Below are positions 15,762-23,945 of a stretch of DNA of 46,428 nucleotides, piece after piece. Made by a program: the position numbers and the translations under genes. The first letter of the stretch is position 1; each line of letters starts with the position of its first letter. The notes under the pieces were generated by a model. That model had not been told where the DNA came from, made no database searches, and was given only the letters and a program-made list of their open reading frames with translations. Source of the DNA: Sphaerospermopsis kisseleviana NIES-73 (GTDB taxonomy: Bacteria; Cyanobacteriota; Cyanobacteriia; Cyanobacteriales; Nostocaceae); assembly GCF_002368075.1 (NCBI RefSeq), contig NZ_AP018314.1:2025065-2071492 (forward strand), in the 5' to 3' direction.

Positions 15762-16715
15762 ATGAAAGCACTTTGGTTAGAAAATCAAGAATTACAATTA
15801 AAAACGGATATTCCCATTCCCCAACCCCCAAAGGGAGAAGCTTTAGTAAAGGTTGTACGTGCAGGTATTTGTAACACTGACTTAGAATTACTCAAAGGTT
15901 ATTATCCCTATGCAGGTATTTTAGGTCATGAATTTGTAGGAATTGTAGAAAAAGGTTCAGAACATTTAATAAATAAAAGAGTTGTTGGTGAAATAAACGC
16001 TGCTTGTGGTTATTGTCGGTTTTGTCTGCGGGGAGAACCTACCCACTGTGAAAATCGCACGGTTTTAGGTATTGTGAATAGAAATGGTGCGTTTGCTGAA
16101 TATCTGTGTTTACCTGAGAAAAACCTGCATCTTGTGCCAGAAAATGTTTCTACAGATGCAGCAACTTTTACTGAACCTATTGCAGCAGCTTTAGAAATTC
16201 AAGAACAGGTAAAAATCACTCCAGATGATAGAGTTTTAGTTGTAGGAGATGGAAAATTAGGACAATTAATAGCGCAAACTTTAGCGTTAATTGGTTGTGA
16301 TTTATTCGTAGTTGGAAGACACAAAGATAAATTACAAAATTTAGAAAATAGGGGAATCAAAACAGGTTTAGTTGATGATATAAAAGATAGAAGTTTTGAT
16401 ATTTCTGTAGATTGTACAGGAAATCCTGAAGGTTTTGCTACTGCACGTCGCGCTTTACGTCCTAGAGGTACGCTAGTTTTAAAAAGTACCTACGCTGGTG
16501 ATTTAAGTGTGGATATGTCTTCATTAGTGGTAGATGAAATCACCCTGATCGGTTCTCGTTGTGGTCCCTTTTCTCCAGCATTGGAATTATTAGCAACAAA
16601 TCAGATAGATGTTACATATTTGATTCAAGCAAATTATCCATTGAGTGAAGGTTTAGCTGCTTTTGCAAAAGCACAAACTAAGGGAGTTTTAAAGGTGTTG
16701 TTAGAGATGAATTAG
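15762..16715 (+). CDS. Zinc-dependent MDR alcohol dehydrogenase family protein
   Basis: Medium-chain dehydrogenase/reductase of 317 residues. Catalytic-zinc ligands are Cys37 (AGICNTDLELLKGYY) and His56-Glu57 (GHEF). The structural-zinc lobe is complete at Cys82, Cys85, Cys88 and Cys96 (CGYCRFCLRGEPTHC). The NAD(P)-binding fold begins at GDGKLG (162-167). It is a little shorter than typical alcohol dehydrogenases but similar to cyanobacterial threonine/sorbitol-dehydrogenase-like proteins. The substrate is unknown. The start ATG 15762 follows an STRR array, and the stop is followed by GATAATT heptamers. Confidence 0.88.
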   Translation: MKALWLENQELQLKTDIPIPQPPKGEALVKVVRAGICNTDLELLKGYYPYAGILGHEFVGIVEKGSEHLINKRVVGEINAACGYCRFCLRGEPTHCENRTVLGIVNRNGAFAEYLCLPEKNLHLVPENVSTDAATFTEPIAAALEIQEQVKITPDDRVLVVGDGKLGQLIAQTLALIGCDLFVVGRHKDKLQNLENRGIKTGLVDDIKDRSFDISVDCTGNPEGFATARRALRPRGTLVLKSTYAGDLSVDMSSLVVDEITLIGSRCGPFSPALELLATNQIDVTYLIQANYPLSEGLAAFAKAQTKGVLKVLLEMN

Positions 16716-16753
16716 TTGATAATTGATAATTGATAATTGACAATTGATAATTA
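16716..16753. repeat. STRR array, GATAATT / GACAATT
   Basis: About five tandem heptamers immediately after the MDR dehydrogenase stop codon. Confidence 0.9.
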
Positions 16754-16800
16754 TGTTGTTCAAGTTTTAAATCGTCAATTATCCAATGTTAATTTTCTAT

Positions 16801-16891
16801 TAGACCTCTCCGAAAAAGAATGTAGAGACGTTGCATACAAATTCTCTACAAGGGTTCTGGAAACCGCATATTTAATTTCTGGAGATGTCTA
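16801..16891. mobile_element. MITE-like element, 91 bp, TA-flanked inverted ends
   Basis: The left end TAGACCTCTCCGAAAAA and the right end TTTCTGGAGATGTCTA are imperfect inverted repeats whose outermost bases are TA, as with IS630/Tc1-type insertions. The interior contains TGTAGAGACGTTGCATACAA followed by TTCTCTACA, a degenerate form of the TGTAGAGACGTTGC palindrome widespread in cyanobacteria. There is no coding capacity. Confidence 0.55.
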
Positions 16892-16907
16892 TTGTTGAAG
16901 GAAAATC

Positions 16908-17108
16908 TCACATTGATTCTGCACCTTTGGTAACTAAACGTTTAAATAAAGCTGCTGACGAACCAGTTTCTCTTAATACAGCAGTTGTTGCAACATCTAT
17001 ATATGATTGTTCAATAAATGCTAGGTCAATCATGCAAATTTTACCTAAAGCATCTTTTAATTCCTCGGATTTTTCTTGTGCTTTGAGTTTTTTTCCATCC
17101 TTTAAACT
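16908..17108 (-). pseudogene. Possible coding fragment of unknown function
   Basis: The minus strand is open for 66 codons, reading LKAQEKSEELKDALGKICMI...SSAALFKRLVTKGAESM. The composition is protein-like, with alternating charged and hydrophobic residues, but there is no start codon except an internal Met. A stop lies just upstream and a MITE just downstream, so it may be a remnant. The plus-strand ORF over the same stretch (80 codons, 16885-17127) looks less protein-like. Confidence 0.3.
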
Positions 17109-17297
17109 TTATCAAGTTATCCAATAAATACGTACAAATACGTACTTTACAAACAGATAGGTTTTTAAGTAGCCTTTACTGTCTGGTTGTAATTTATCTG
17201 GTTGTAATTTAACTGACAAAGTTGAGGAAGTTGTGAAAATGGCAAAAATTGTTACAAATATTTTTAGTGTATCTGGGAAAAATAACCTGCTGATTGT

Positions 17298-17591
17298 CTA
17301 ATATTTTTCAGAATCAAAATTTTTATGGGGTTGATGATCTTTACAACCTATTGCTTCTTCTGTATTCGCAATATAAGGATTTACAGTACATTTAAGACGA
17401 TAATTATTAGTAAAAAATTGGCAATTATGACAGGGAATTTGGTGCATTTTTTTGGCTGTTTTTACAGTTTCTTTTGTCGCTGTCCATAAATTCAACAACA
17501 TCATAATTATGGTAGTCCAAGCGACGACAAAACAAATGGGAATTAAAAATGGCTGTATCCCATGAATGAGAAAAGATACAAAATTTAACAT
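17298..17591 (-). CDS. Small membrane protein with cysteine-rich tail, unknown function
   Basis: Not recognised by name. From ATG 17591 the product is 97 residues: one or two hydrophobic segments (FVSFLIHGIQPFLIPICFVVAWTTIIMMLL), a short basic linker, then a soluble tail. The tail cysteines CHNC...KCTVNP...GCKDHQP could bind a metal. The frame is open to ATG 17654, but the additional 21 residues come from a perfect inverted repeat, so the later start is preferred. It lies downstream of chlG on the same strand, but a GGGGACT array and CCTGTTC repeats separate them. Confidence 0.6.
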   Translation of the reverse strand: MLNFVSFLIHGIQPFLIPICFVVAWTTIIMMLLNLWTATKETVKTAKKMHQIPCHNCQFFTNNYRLKCTVNPYIANTEEAIGCKDHQPHKNFDSEKY

Positions 17592-17610
17592 GGCAATAGT
17601 CAATACAAGT

Positions 17611-17645
17611 GAGGAGTTAGGAACTAATATAACTCCTAACTCCTC
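17611..17645. repeat. Perfect 12-bp inverted repeat
   Basis: GAGGAGTTAGGA (17611-17622) pairs with TCCTAACTCCTC (17634-17645) over an 11-base loop. It sits just before the preferred start of the small membrane protein and could terminate chlG transcription or form a leader hairpin. Confidence 0.7.
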
Positions 17646-17678
17646 ATTGATCACTTCTTGCTAAAGATATATTAAAGT

Positions 17679-17714
17679 GACTGGGGACTGGGGACTGGGG
17701 ACTGGGGACTGGGG
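17679..17714. repeat. STRR array, GACTGGG x5
   Basis: Five perfect heptamers. A CTGTTCC array follows at about 17741-17762, just after the chlG stop in minus-strand orientation. Confidence 0.9.
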
Positions 17715-17772
17715 ATAATATTAACTCTTGCCTTTTGCCTTCTGTTCCCTGTTCCCTGTTCCCTGCTAACTG

Positions 17773-18807
17773 TTAAATTCCTGCGTGTCCTAATGCTAAA
17801 CCTGTAACTAGCATTCCGAATACTAGGAAAGGTTGGGCGCTGGCTTGGTATTTGACATCATTTGCTATAGGATCACGTAAGAAATACATATCCTGAAAAG
17901 TGATTTGGGGAATGATTAATAATACCAAAATTGCGGCGTACAAGTTCTCATGGATGCTGACGAGATAACCTGCAACTAAACCTTGGAATAAGTCAATCAT
18001 GACTACACAAATTAAGGCCGCAGTTTGGACACCAAACATAACTGGTAGGGATTTTAAACCAAGTTGGCGATCGCCTTCTACACTTTTGAAATCATTAACA
18101 ACCGCAATTCCCAAACCTGCCAAACTATAAAATAAGGTGAGAACTACAATTTTCCAATTTAACTCACCAAATAAAGCATGACCCGCCCACCAAGGTAATG
18201 CAATATAACTTGCACCTAAAGCATAATTTCCTAACCAACCATTTTGTTTTAATTTTAATGGTGGTGCAGAATAAATGTAGGCAATAAAAGAACCAAAAAC
18301 CGACAATCCTAAAATATTAGGAAATGGATGACCTGCCCATAAATCTAAAGTGTAGGCTACACCATATCCTAATAATAGTAAAAGCACAAATTGGGTAACT
18401 ACTTGTTTTTCGGAAATTGCCCCCGATGGAATAGGGCGGTAAGGTTCATTAATAGCGTCTATTTCCCGATCATAATAATCATTAATGGTTTGGGTATAAC
18501 CAGTTAATAATGGACCAGAAAGCAACATACAAAGGGCTGCTTTTAGGACATTTTCCAAAGTCCAAGTATAGTTACCGGAAGACGCTGCACCACAAACAAC
18601 ACCCCAAATTAAGGGAATCCAGGTAATAGGTTTCATCAACTGTAAACGGATTTTCCAGATTGATGTTTCTCCTGGTGCTGCACCTTTCATTCCCAAAAGT
18701 TGACGAGTTTTCGCATTACGATCTTCTTTATTTGTAGCTTCCTGAATTGTTGTTTCTACAACCTCAGTTGGTTGAGAATTTTGATTTATCGGAGTTGATT
18801 CAGACAT
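17773..18807 (-). CDS. chlG: Chlorophyll synthase ChlG
   Basis: UbiA-superfamily prenyltransferase that attaches the phytyl (or geranylgeranyl) tail to chlorophyllide a, the last step of chlorophyll synthesis, in the thylakoid membrane. The protein of 344 residues has the first Asp-rich motif in NDYYDREIDAINEPYRPIPS and the second in VVNDFKSVEGDRQLGLKSLP, with about eight to nine membrane helices. ATG at 18807 (MSESTPINQNSQ) is chosen. The ORF continues upstream to 18903 only because the GGTGATT array is open in this frame (NHQSPIT repeats). It follows the ArsA-like ATPase gene on the same strand. Confidence 0.95.
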   Translation of the reverse strand: MSESTPINQNSQPTEVVETTIQEATNKEDRNAKTRQLLGMKGAAPGETSIWKIRLQLMKPITWIPLIWGVVCGAASSGNYTWTLENVLKAALCMLLSGPLLTGYTQTINDYYDREIDAINEPYRPIPSGAISEKQVVTQFVLLLLLGYGVAYTLDLWAGHPFPNILGLSVFGSFIAYIYSAPPLKLKQNGWLGNYALGASYIALPWWAGHALFGELNWKIVVLTLFYSLAGLGIAVVNDFKSVEGDRQLGLKSLPVMFGVQTAALICVVMIDLFQGLVAGYLVSIHENLYAAILVLLIIPQITFQDMYFLRDPIANDVKYQASAQPFLVFGMLVTGLALGHAGI

Positions 18808-18818
18808 AAGATGTAATG

Positions 18819-18870
18819 GGTGATTGGTGATTGGTGATTGGTGATTGGTGATTGGTGATTGGTGATTGGG
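18819..18870. repeat. STRR array, GGTGATT x7
   Basis: Seven heptamers, starting 11 bases from the chlG start codon and followed at 18890-18925 by AGTCACC / AGTCCCC heptamers. The combined block fills the whole gap between chlG and the ArsA-like gene. Confidence 0.95.
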
Positions 18871-18923
18871 AAGAAGAAGAGTTATTACCCAGTCCCTAGT
18901 CACCAGTCCCCAGTCACCAGTCC

Positions 18924-20024
18924 CTAAAAAGAAATAATCAAATAACTATTTTGAAACTTTGCCCCGGTAACAGGTTTACCACTGAGGGCAGGGGGTAAGA
19001 AGATATTACGGCGATGATCTCCGGCTTCTATTGTGACTTCTGGACCCGATTGAGTGAGTTTGACTTGTTTTTTGTCAAAACCTGGTAAAAATAGCCGTAC
19101 TTGGCGATTATGTACGTCTATTTCAATTGGTTTGGGTGCTTTTAATGCTTGCTCGACAAAGTTAGGTAAAGCATCTATCAAAGGTTGCCATTCACTGTTG
19201 GATACATCAGGAACTATGCTGATAGGTAGGGGTGAAAATTCTGCTGATAGATTGGTGCTTTGATCAGCAGATACTAAAATTGCGCCACCAATAGTTAAAC
19301 CAACTTGTTGGGCAGTACCCCAAAGATAACGGGAACTGACCACATCTATGGGATCTGGGGTTGTGACTAAAAATGCGGCAACTCGCTGAGGATCACCTAA
19401 AGCTGCTTTACCTTGATCAAGAAAATTATTAACTTGGTTAGTGGGTAGGGAGAAGTTATCAGCCGTCCAGTTAACATTAAATAAACTGGTAATCAGGGGT
19501 TGAATGAGGGGTGATTCAGAAATTGCTTTACCTAGATCGGAGTTGGCAAACAATTGTCTAAATCTTCGCACGTACCAGCTAAGAGATTCGGGCATTCCCA
19601 ACATCCGCAAGGTGGCAGCGTCTCCAGCACCATCATAGATAATCGCGTCATATTTGCCACTGGCATCATATTCACGAATCGCATTGAGAGCAAGGGCGTT
19701 ATCCATGCCTGGTAACACTACCAGTTCTTGTCCATAGACCTCTTTTAAAATTGGTGTACGGAGATATTGCGCTTCTAGTTTTTTTACTTCTTCCCAGTTG
19801 CGTTCTAGCAGTACAGATGCTTGAAACTGTACTGCTTGCAAGTTGGGAGCGATTTCTTGGGGGTCAGGAGAGAGAGTAGTTTCCAGTAAAATTGGCAACG
19901 TTGGTTCTGCTAATCCTGCTAAAAGTACCCGTTTGCCTTGGCTTGCCAATAGCTTGGCTGCGGCGATCGCAATTTTACTGCGAGCGATGCCGTTTTTGCC
20001 TAAAAATGTCAGTATCAAGGCCAT
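18924..20024 (-). CDS. ArsA/Get3-fold ATPase with alpha-crystallin-like C-terminus (NosAFP type)
   Basis: A 366-residue cyanobacterial member of the ArsA/Get3 group, similar to the Nostoc ArsA family protein. The N-terminal P-loop is deviant (FLGKNGIARSKIAIAAAKLL, where the family usually has a GKGG-type loop). Switch regions include LLAGLAEP and IIYDGAGDAATLRMLGMPE. The last 85 or so residues (EIDVHNRQVRLFLPGFDKKQ...) look like the small heat-shock/alpha-crystallin domain fused to this family. Get3 relatives target tail-anchored membrane proteins; such a role here is unproven. It precedes chlG on the same strand. Confidence 0.82.
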   Translation of the reverse strand: MALILTFLGKNGIARSKIAIAAAKLLASQGKRVLLAGLAEPTLPILLETTLSPDPQEIAPNLQAVQFQASVLLERNWEEVKKLEAQYLRTPILKEVYGQELVVLPGMDNALALNAIREYDASGKYDAIIYDGAGDAATLRMLGMPESLSWYVRRFRQLFANSDLGKAISESPLIQPLITSLFNVNWTADNFSLPTNQVNNFLDQGKAALGDPQRVAAFLVTTPDPIDVVSSRYLWGTAQQVGLTIGGAILVSADQSTNLSAEFSPLPISIVPDVSNSEWQPLIDALPNFVEQALKAPKPIEIDVHNRQVRLFLPGFDKKQVKLTQSGPEVTIEAGDHRRNIFLPPALSGKPVTGAKFQNSYLIISF

Positions 20025-20093
20025 TACGTGATTTCCAATTACCGCCTATTTGTTCAACTCCAACTTAGCACTTAAATAAAACAGCTAATCTAC

Positions 20094-20285
20094 CTATATG
20101 GCTTTAATTTCATCCTCAAAGAACCAAGTGGAGGTATTGTCATCAAATTTGACTACAACACCAATACCAGCACCATCTGTAACTTTGTAACCTTCTATCA
20201 CACCTACTTTACCTAGTTTTTGAGCGATAGGAGCAGATACGCGATCGCGCAAACGAACTACTTTAACCTTTTGTCCGATTTCCAT
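20094..20285 (-). CDS. petP: Cytochrome b6f complex small subunit PetP (DUF2862)
   Basis: A 63-residue SH3-like protein of the DUF2862 family, identified in cyanobacteria as PetP, a peripheral subunit of the cytochrome b6f complex affecting electron-flow routes. Family residues are clear: MEIGQKVKVVRLRDRV, GKVGVIEGYKVTDGAGIGVVVKFDD and WFFEDEI near the end. There is no signal peptide or membrane span, in keeping with a cytoplasm-facing subunit. It is on the same strand as the ArsA-like gene and chlG, 69 bases upstream of the former. Confidence 0.85.
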   Translation of the reverse strand: MEIGQKVKVVRLRDRVSAPIAQKLGKVGVIEGYKVTDGAGIGVVVKFDDNTSTWFFEDEIKAI

Positions 20286-20504
20286 GTCTAGTTAGAATCC
20301 AATAATCCAAATCTCAGTGTACCGGAATCTGCGACTTAGTTGGCAGTTAAGCTTTCAGAAATGTTACTTTGATAGTTATCTGATTTAACATTTGTGTATG
20401 TTTAAATATATTTATTTATTTTATACTTCAACCATATATATATAATCATGTTATAAATTCTAGATAAATCCTAAAATGAGTGACAATAAAATTACCCAAT
20501 TACC

Positions 20505-21312
20505 GTGAAAACAGATACCATTTTCTATAGCTTATTTCAAGAATTTCCGAGCATTTTCTTTGAATTAATTAACAAATCTCCCACAGAAGCAGTTGCTTAT
20601 GAATTTACATCCCGTGAAGTCAAACAACTAGCTTTTCGGTTGGATGGATTATTTTTACCAACTACCAAAGATGCCAAAAAACCATTTTATGTAGTGGAAG
20701 TACAATTTCAACCAGACGATGATTTATATTATCGGCTATTTGCAGAACTTTGCCTCTACTTAAAACAATACAAACCGCCCCATCCTTGGCAGGTTGTCAT
20801 TATCTATCCTAATCTATCCTAGTCGTACCATAGAAAGAGAACAGCCTGTACAATTTGGTGAAATCTTGCTATTGGAGCGAGTCAAACGCATTTACTTAGA
20901 TGAGTTAGGAGAAACTTCTTTAGGGGTAGGAGTTGTTAAACTAGTAATAGAAACAGAACAGACAGCACCAGAATTAGCAAAACAGTTAATTGCCCAAGCC
21001 AACCAACAAATTAATGATACCACCAGTAAACGGGATCTGATCAAACTAATTGAGACAATTATCGTCTATAAATTACCCCAAAAAAGCCGCGAGGAGATAG
21101 AAGCCATGTTAGGGTTAAGTGATTTAAAACAAACCAGAGTTTATCAAGAAGCATTAGCAGAGGGAAGACAGGAAGGTAAACAAGAAGGGATAACGGAAGC
21201 AACCAAAAAATTAGCTTTAAAGTTATTAAGAATTGGCATGAGTTTAGAGCAAATTGCTGAAGTTACAGAATTATCTTTGGCACAAGTTCAAGATTTAGAA
21301 CGAGAACTTTAA
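20505..21312 (+). pseudogene. DUF2887 / Rpn-like nuclease-family gene, frameshifted
   Basis: Two overlapping frames together encode one DUF2887-type protein of about 266 residues, related to the intact copy at 43718-44569 (shared MKTD[TS]IFY start and FDGLFLP-like, FVEVQFQ-like and YLDELGE segments). The break is an exact 10-bp tandem duplication, ATCTATCCTA at 20802-20811 and 20812-20821. Removing one copy restores IIYPSRTIER without a break. The family is related to PD-(D/E)XK enzymes and Rpn recombination-promoting nucleases; LDG and VEVQFQ may form the active site. The start is GTG at 20505. A short N-terminal product could still be made. Confidence 0.85.
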
Positions 21313-21387
21313 GAGTTTTACTGCTTACTAAATAATTAATTTTCTGAGGGTGTATTCAATGAATACGCCCTGATGAGGTAATAAAAA

Positions 21388-22116
21388 ATGTATCAAAATC
21401 ATCCACCTTCACCCAAAGAAACCATGCCCACAATGTATGATTTACCTAGTGAATTAATAGGAGAATCAGGGTTGCCGGACGAATTTCATTGTATACAAGC
21501 GGATTTACTGACAGAAACTTGTCAACCGACCAATTATCAAACCTCAGAAATTTTACTAGCTAGTGACTTAAATCTATATTATGATCCACGTCATCCTAGT
21601 TGGTATAAACGCCCTGATTGGTATATGGTACTGGGAGTTACCAATACTAAACAACAGGAAGATTTACGTTTAAGTTATGTAGTTTGGCAAGAAGGAATTG
21701 ATCCGTTTTTGGTAGTAGAATTACTCTCACCAGGAACAGAACAAGAAGACTTAGGACAAACTCTCAGAGAAGTGAATAAACCGCCCACAAAATGGGAAGT
21801 ATATCAACAAATTTTGCGTATCCCTTACTATGTGATTTATGATAGGTATGAAAATAATTTCCGTAGTTTTAAACTCAATGGTACTTGATATGAACCTGTC
21901 AATTTATCAGATAACCATTTTTGGTTAGAAGAAATAAAAATGGGTTTAGGTTTATGGCAAGGAAATTATCAAAATACAGAGGGTTTATGGTTACGTTGGT
22001 ATAACAATAATGGTTGGTTGCCAACATTAGCAGAAAAAGCAGAAAGTGAACGCCAACGGGCAGATAAATTAGCAGAAAAATTGCGCTCTTTGGGAATAGA
22101 TCCTGATACCTTATAA
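21388..22116 (+). pseudogene. Uma2-family (DUF820) gene with in-frame stop
   Basis: The frame reads as an Uma2 PD-(D/E)XK-like protein (RPDWYMVLGV with the Asp, FLVVELLSPGTEQEDL with the Glu, YVIYDRYENNFRSFKL). It meets TGA at 21886-21888 after FKLNGT. The same frame then continues for 75 sense codons (YEPVNLSDNHFWLEE... to the family-typical Arg/Glu coiled tail LAEKLRSLGIDPDTL) up to TAA at 22114. One substitution, such as CGA to TGA, would explain it. The catalytic half is intact, so a shortened protein could persist. It is distinct from the three closely related Uma2 copies further on. Confidence 0.82.
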
Positions 22117-22151
22117 TCAACGAACAATACCAAATTATCAACCTAAAATCT

Positions 22152-22856
22152 ATGGCCTTAACCGCACAAGAAATAGAAGCATTAATGCCAGATTGCACTG
22201 AACTACTTAGCGATGAACCAGAAATGGAAAGCTCCTTACACTATACACAACTATTAATATTAGTAACTTGTTTAGAATGGTTGTGGAGAGATAGAGAAGA
22301 TTTTTTCATTGGTGCAAATCTCACCATTTACTATAGCCGACAACAGTTAAAAAATCGAGACTTTAGAGGACCCGACTTTTTTCTTGTAAAAAATACTGAA
22401 AAACGTCCTCGTGCTTCCTGGGTAATATGGGAAGAAAACGGCAAATATCCCAATTTAATCATTGAATTACTTTCTGATTCTACAGCCAAAGTAGACAAGG
22501 GTTTGAAAAAACAGTTATATGCAAATCAATTTCACACACCTGAATATTTTTGGTTTTCACCTACGACATTAGAATTAGTGGGTTGGCGATTAGCAGGAAG
22601 TGAATATGAAAAAATCAACCCTTCTGAAAATGGCTGGTATTGGAGTCAAGAATTAGGATTGTATTTAGGAATTTGGGAAAATAAATTGAGGTATTTTAGC
22701 GTTGAAGGAAAATTAATACCCACACCTGAAGAGGCGAATTTAGAAGAAATTAGAAAAGTTGAAATTGAGCGTCAAAGAGCAGATAAAGCTGAGAATAAAG
22801 CTGCTATTTTAGCTCAAAAGCTCAGAGAATTAGGTATAGAACCTGATAGTTTGTAA
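22152..22856 (+). CDS. Uma2-family PD-(D/E)XK-like protein, copy A
   Basis: A 234-residue DUF820/Uma2 protein. Candidate catalytic residues are Asp75 (FRGPDFFLV), Glu105 (NLIIELLSDST) and Lys113 nearby. A C-terminal helical tail (EIERQRADKAENKAAILAQKLRELGI) follows. Residues 1-57 are identical to copy B (31737) and differ from copy C (33826) at one position, so these are recent duplicates. Function is unknown; the family is often labelled restriction endonuclease. It lies ahead of a Wzm-type permease gene, from which a terminator-like hairpin separates it. The bases before ATG (AAAATCTATGGC) are also conserved in all three copies. Confidence 0.85.
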   Translation: MALTAQEIEALMPDCTELLSDEPEMESSLHYTQLLILVTCLEWLWRDREDFFIGANLTIYYSRQQLKNRDFRGPDFFLVKNTEKRPRASWVIWEENGKYPNLIIELLSDSTAKVDKGLKKQLYANQFHTPEYFWFSPTTLELVGWRLAGSEYEKINPSENGWYWSQELGLYLGIWENKLRYFSVEGKLIPTPEEANLEEIRKVEIERQRADKAENKAAILAQKLRELGIEPDSL

Positions 22857-22969
22857 TGAAAGTAATCTTTCTCAGTAAATACAGCAGATTGCAGATCAAT
22901 GAGGTACAGAATCAAAATTGAAACCTATACACAAAGCCTGTTTCACTCCTGACTCCTGACTTCTGCTGT

Positions 22970-23004
22970 ATATCCCTGACTTTTCCAAGGAGTTGGGGAT
23001 ATTT
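22970..23004 (+). terminator. Terminator-like hairpin after Uma2 copy A
   Basis: ATATCCC (22970-22976) pairs with GGGATAT (22996-23002), with ACT/AGT inside, followed by TTTGG. An equivalent hairpin follows copy B at 32582, so the spacing unit is duplicated too. Confidence 0.55.
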
Positions 23005-23125
23005 GGTATAAATACTATTCCTATGGTTCATGAAAAGCTAATTCTGACAAATTGGCTAAAATTAATGCTGACAATCCTATAAAATGCCCGAATATCTTGG
23101 CTGTGGTGTGTAGTGGTATTTGAGG

Positions 23126-23932
23126 ATGATCCTATCTATCAAAGACAATTTCACAAAATTGCAAGTCCAGCGTTATTGGGAACTGCTGCAAGTTTTAGTA
23201 TCCCGAACTTTAAAAGTGCGTTATCGGGGTTCATTCCTTGGTGTTTATTGGTCACTTTTGAACCCATTAATAATGACAGGTTTATACACGGCAATTTTTG
23301 GCGTTACTTTTGCATCATATTATGGTAACTCGATCATCAACTATGTCTTAGCAGCATTTACAGGTTTAGTAGTAATTAATTTTTTCTCAGCTTCCACATC
23401 TCAAGCGTTGGTGAGTGTAGTTAATAATGGCGCATTATTGAATAAAATTCAGTTACCAGTTAGTGTTTTTCCTGTATCAATGATTGCGTCTAATATATTT
23501 CAGTTTTGTGTTGGAGCATTTCCTTTACTAGCATTAATGACTTTAGTTAATGCCAAAAATTTGGTAAATTGTCTAGCGTTAGTATTTCCATTTATAGCAT
23601 TAATTTTAGTTTCTACAGGAATCGGATTTTTAGTAAGTGCTTTATACGTATTTTTTAGAGATTTACCTTACTTTTACGAATTAATTGTATTTGTTCTGTG
23701 GATAAGTAGCCCTGTGTTTTATCCAGCAGCTATTGTACCAAATCAAGTAAAACCATTTTTAAGCTTGAATCCCTTATCACCAATAATTGAAAGTTTGCGT
23801 CAAATTACATTATCAGGAACATTGCCAGATTTAGGTTTAATTTGGGGTGCTTTATTGAGTGGTATAATTATTTTATCCTTGGGATTGACTTGTTTTCATA
23901 TTTGGCGACATCAGTTTATGGATTTATTGTAA
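23126..23932 (+). CDS. Wzm-type polysaccharide ABC exporter permease, copy 1
   Basis: Transmembrane subunit of an ABC-2 exporter for O-antigen-like or teichoic-acid-like polymers. The N-terminal interfacial helix VLVSRTLKVRYRGSFLGVYWSLLNPL is family-typical, followed by six hydrophobic segments and a conserved SPVFYPAAIVP...LNPLSPIIESLRQ loop. About 268 residues, normal for the family. ATG at 23126 aligns with the start of copy 2 (M-x-LSIK); a TTG two codons upstream is possible. The stop is just before the ATP-binding subunit gene, with which it should form an operon. It pairs with the gene at 23946. Confidence 0.92.
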   Translation: MILSIKDNFTKLQVQRYWELLQVLVSRTLKVRYRGSFLGVYWSLLNPLIMTGLYTAIFGVTFASYYGNSIINYVLAAFTGLVVINFFSASTSQALVSVVNNGALLNKIQLPVSVFPVSMIASNIFQFCVGAFPLLALMTLVNAKNLVNCLALVFPFIALILVSTGIGFLVSALYVFFRDLPYFYELIVFVLWISSPVFYPAAIVPNQVKPFLSLNPLSPIIESLRQITLSGTLPDLGLIWGALLSGIIILSLGLTCFHIWRHQFMDLL

Positions 23933-23945
23933 TGGATTTATTGTA
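23918..23945. repeat. 14-bp tandem duplication at the wzm-wzt junction
   Basis: Two exact copies of ATGGATTTATTGTA at 23918-23931 and 23932-23945. With a single copy the permease stop and the ATPase start would overlap as TAATG. The duplication has pushed them 13 bases apart and created the mini-frame MDLL-stop between them. Confidence 0.9.

Noticed and set aside
16885-17127. 80-codon plus-strand ORF
   Set aside because: Begins inside the end of a MITE-like element; the minus-strand reading of the same DNA looks more protein-like, though it too is uncertain.
23113-23328. 71-codon plus-strand ORF at the start of wzm-1, echoed at 32710-32943
   Set aside because: Both copies show it because wzm itself is conserved; it is an off-frame reading of the permease 5' end.
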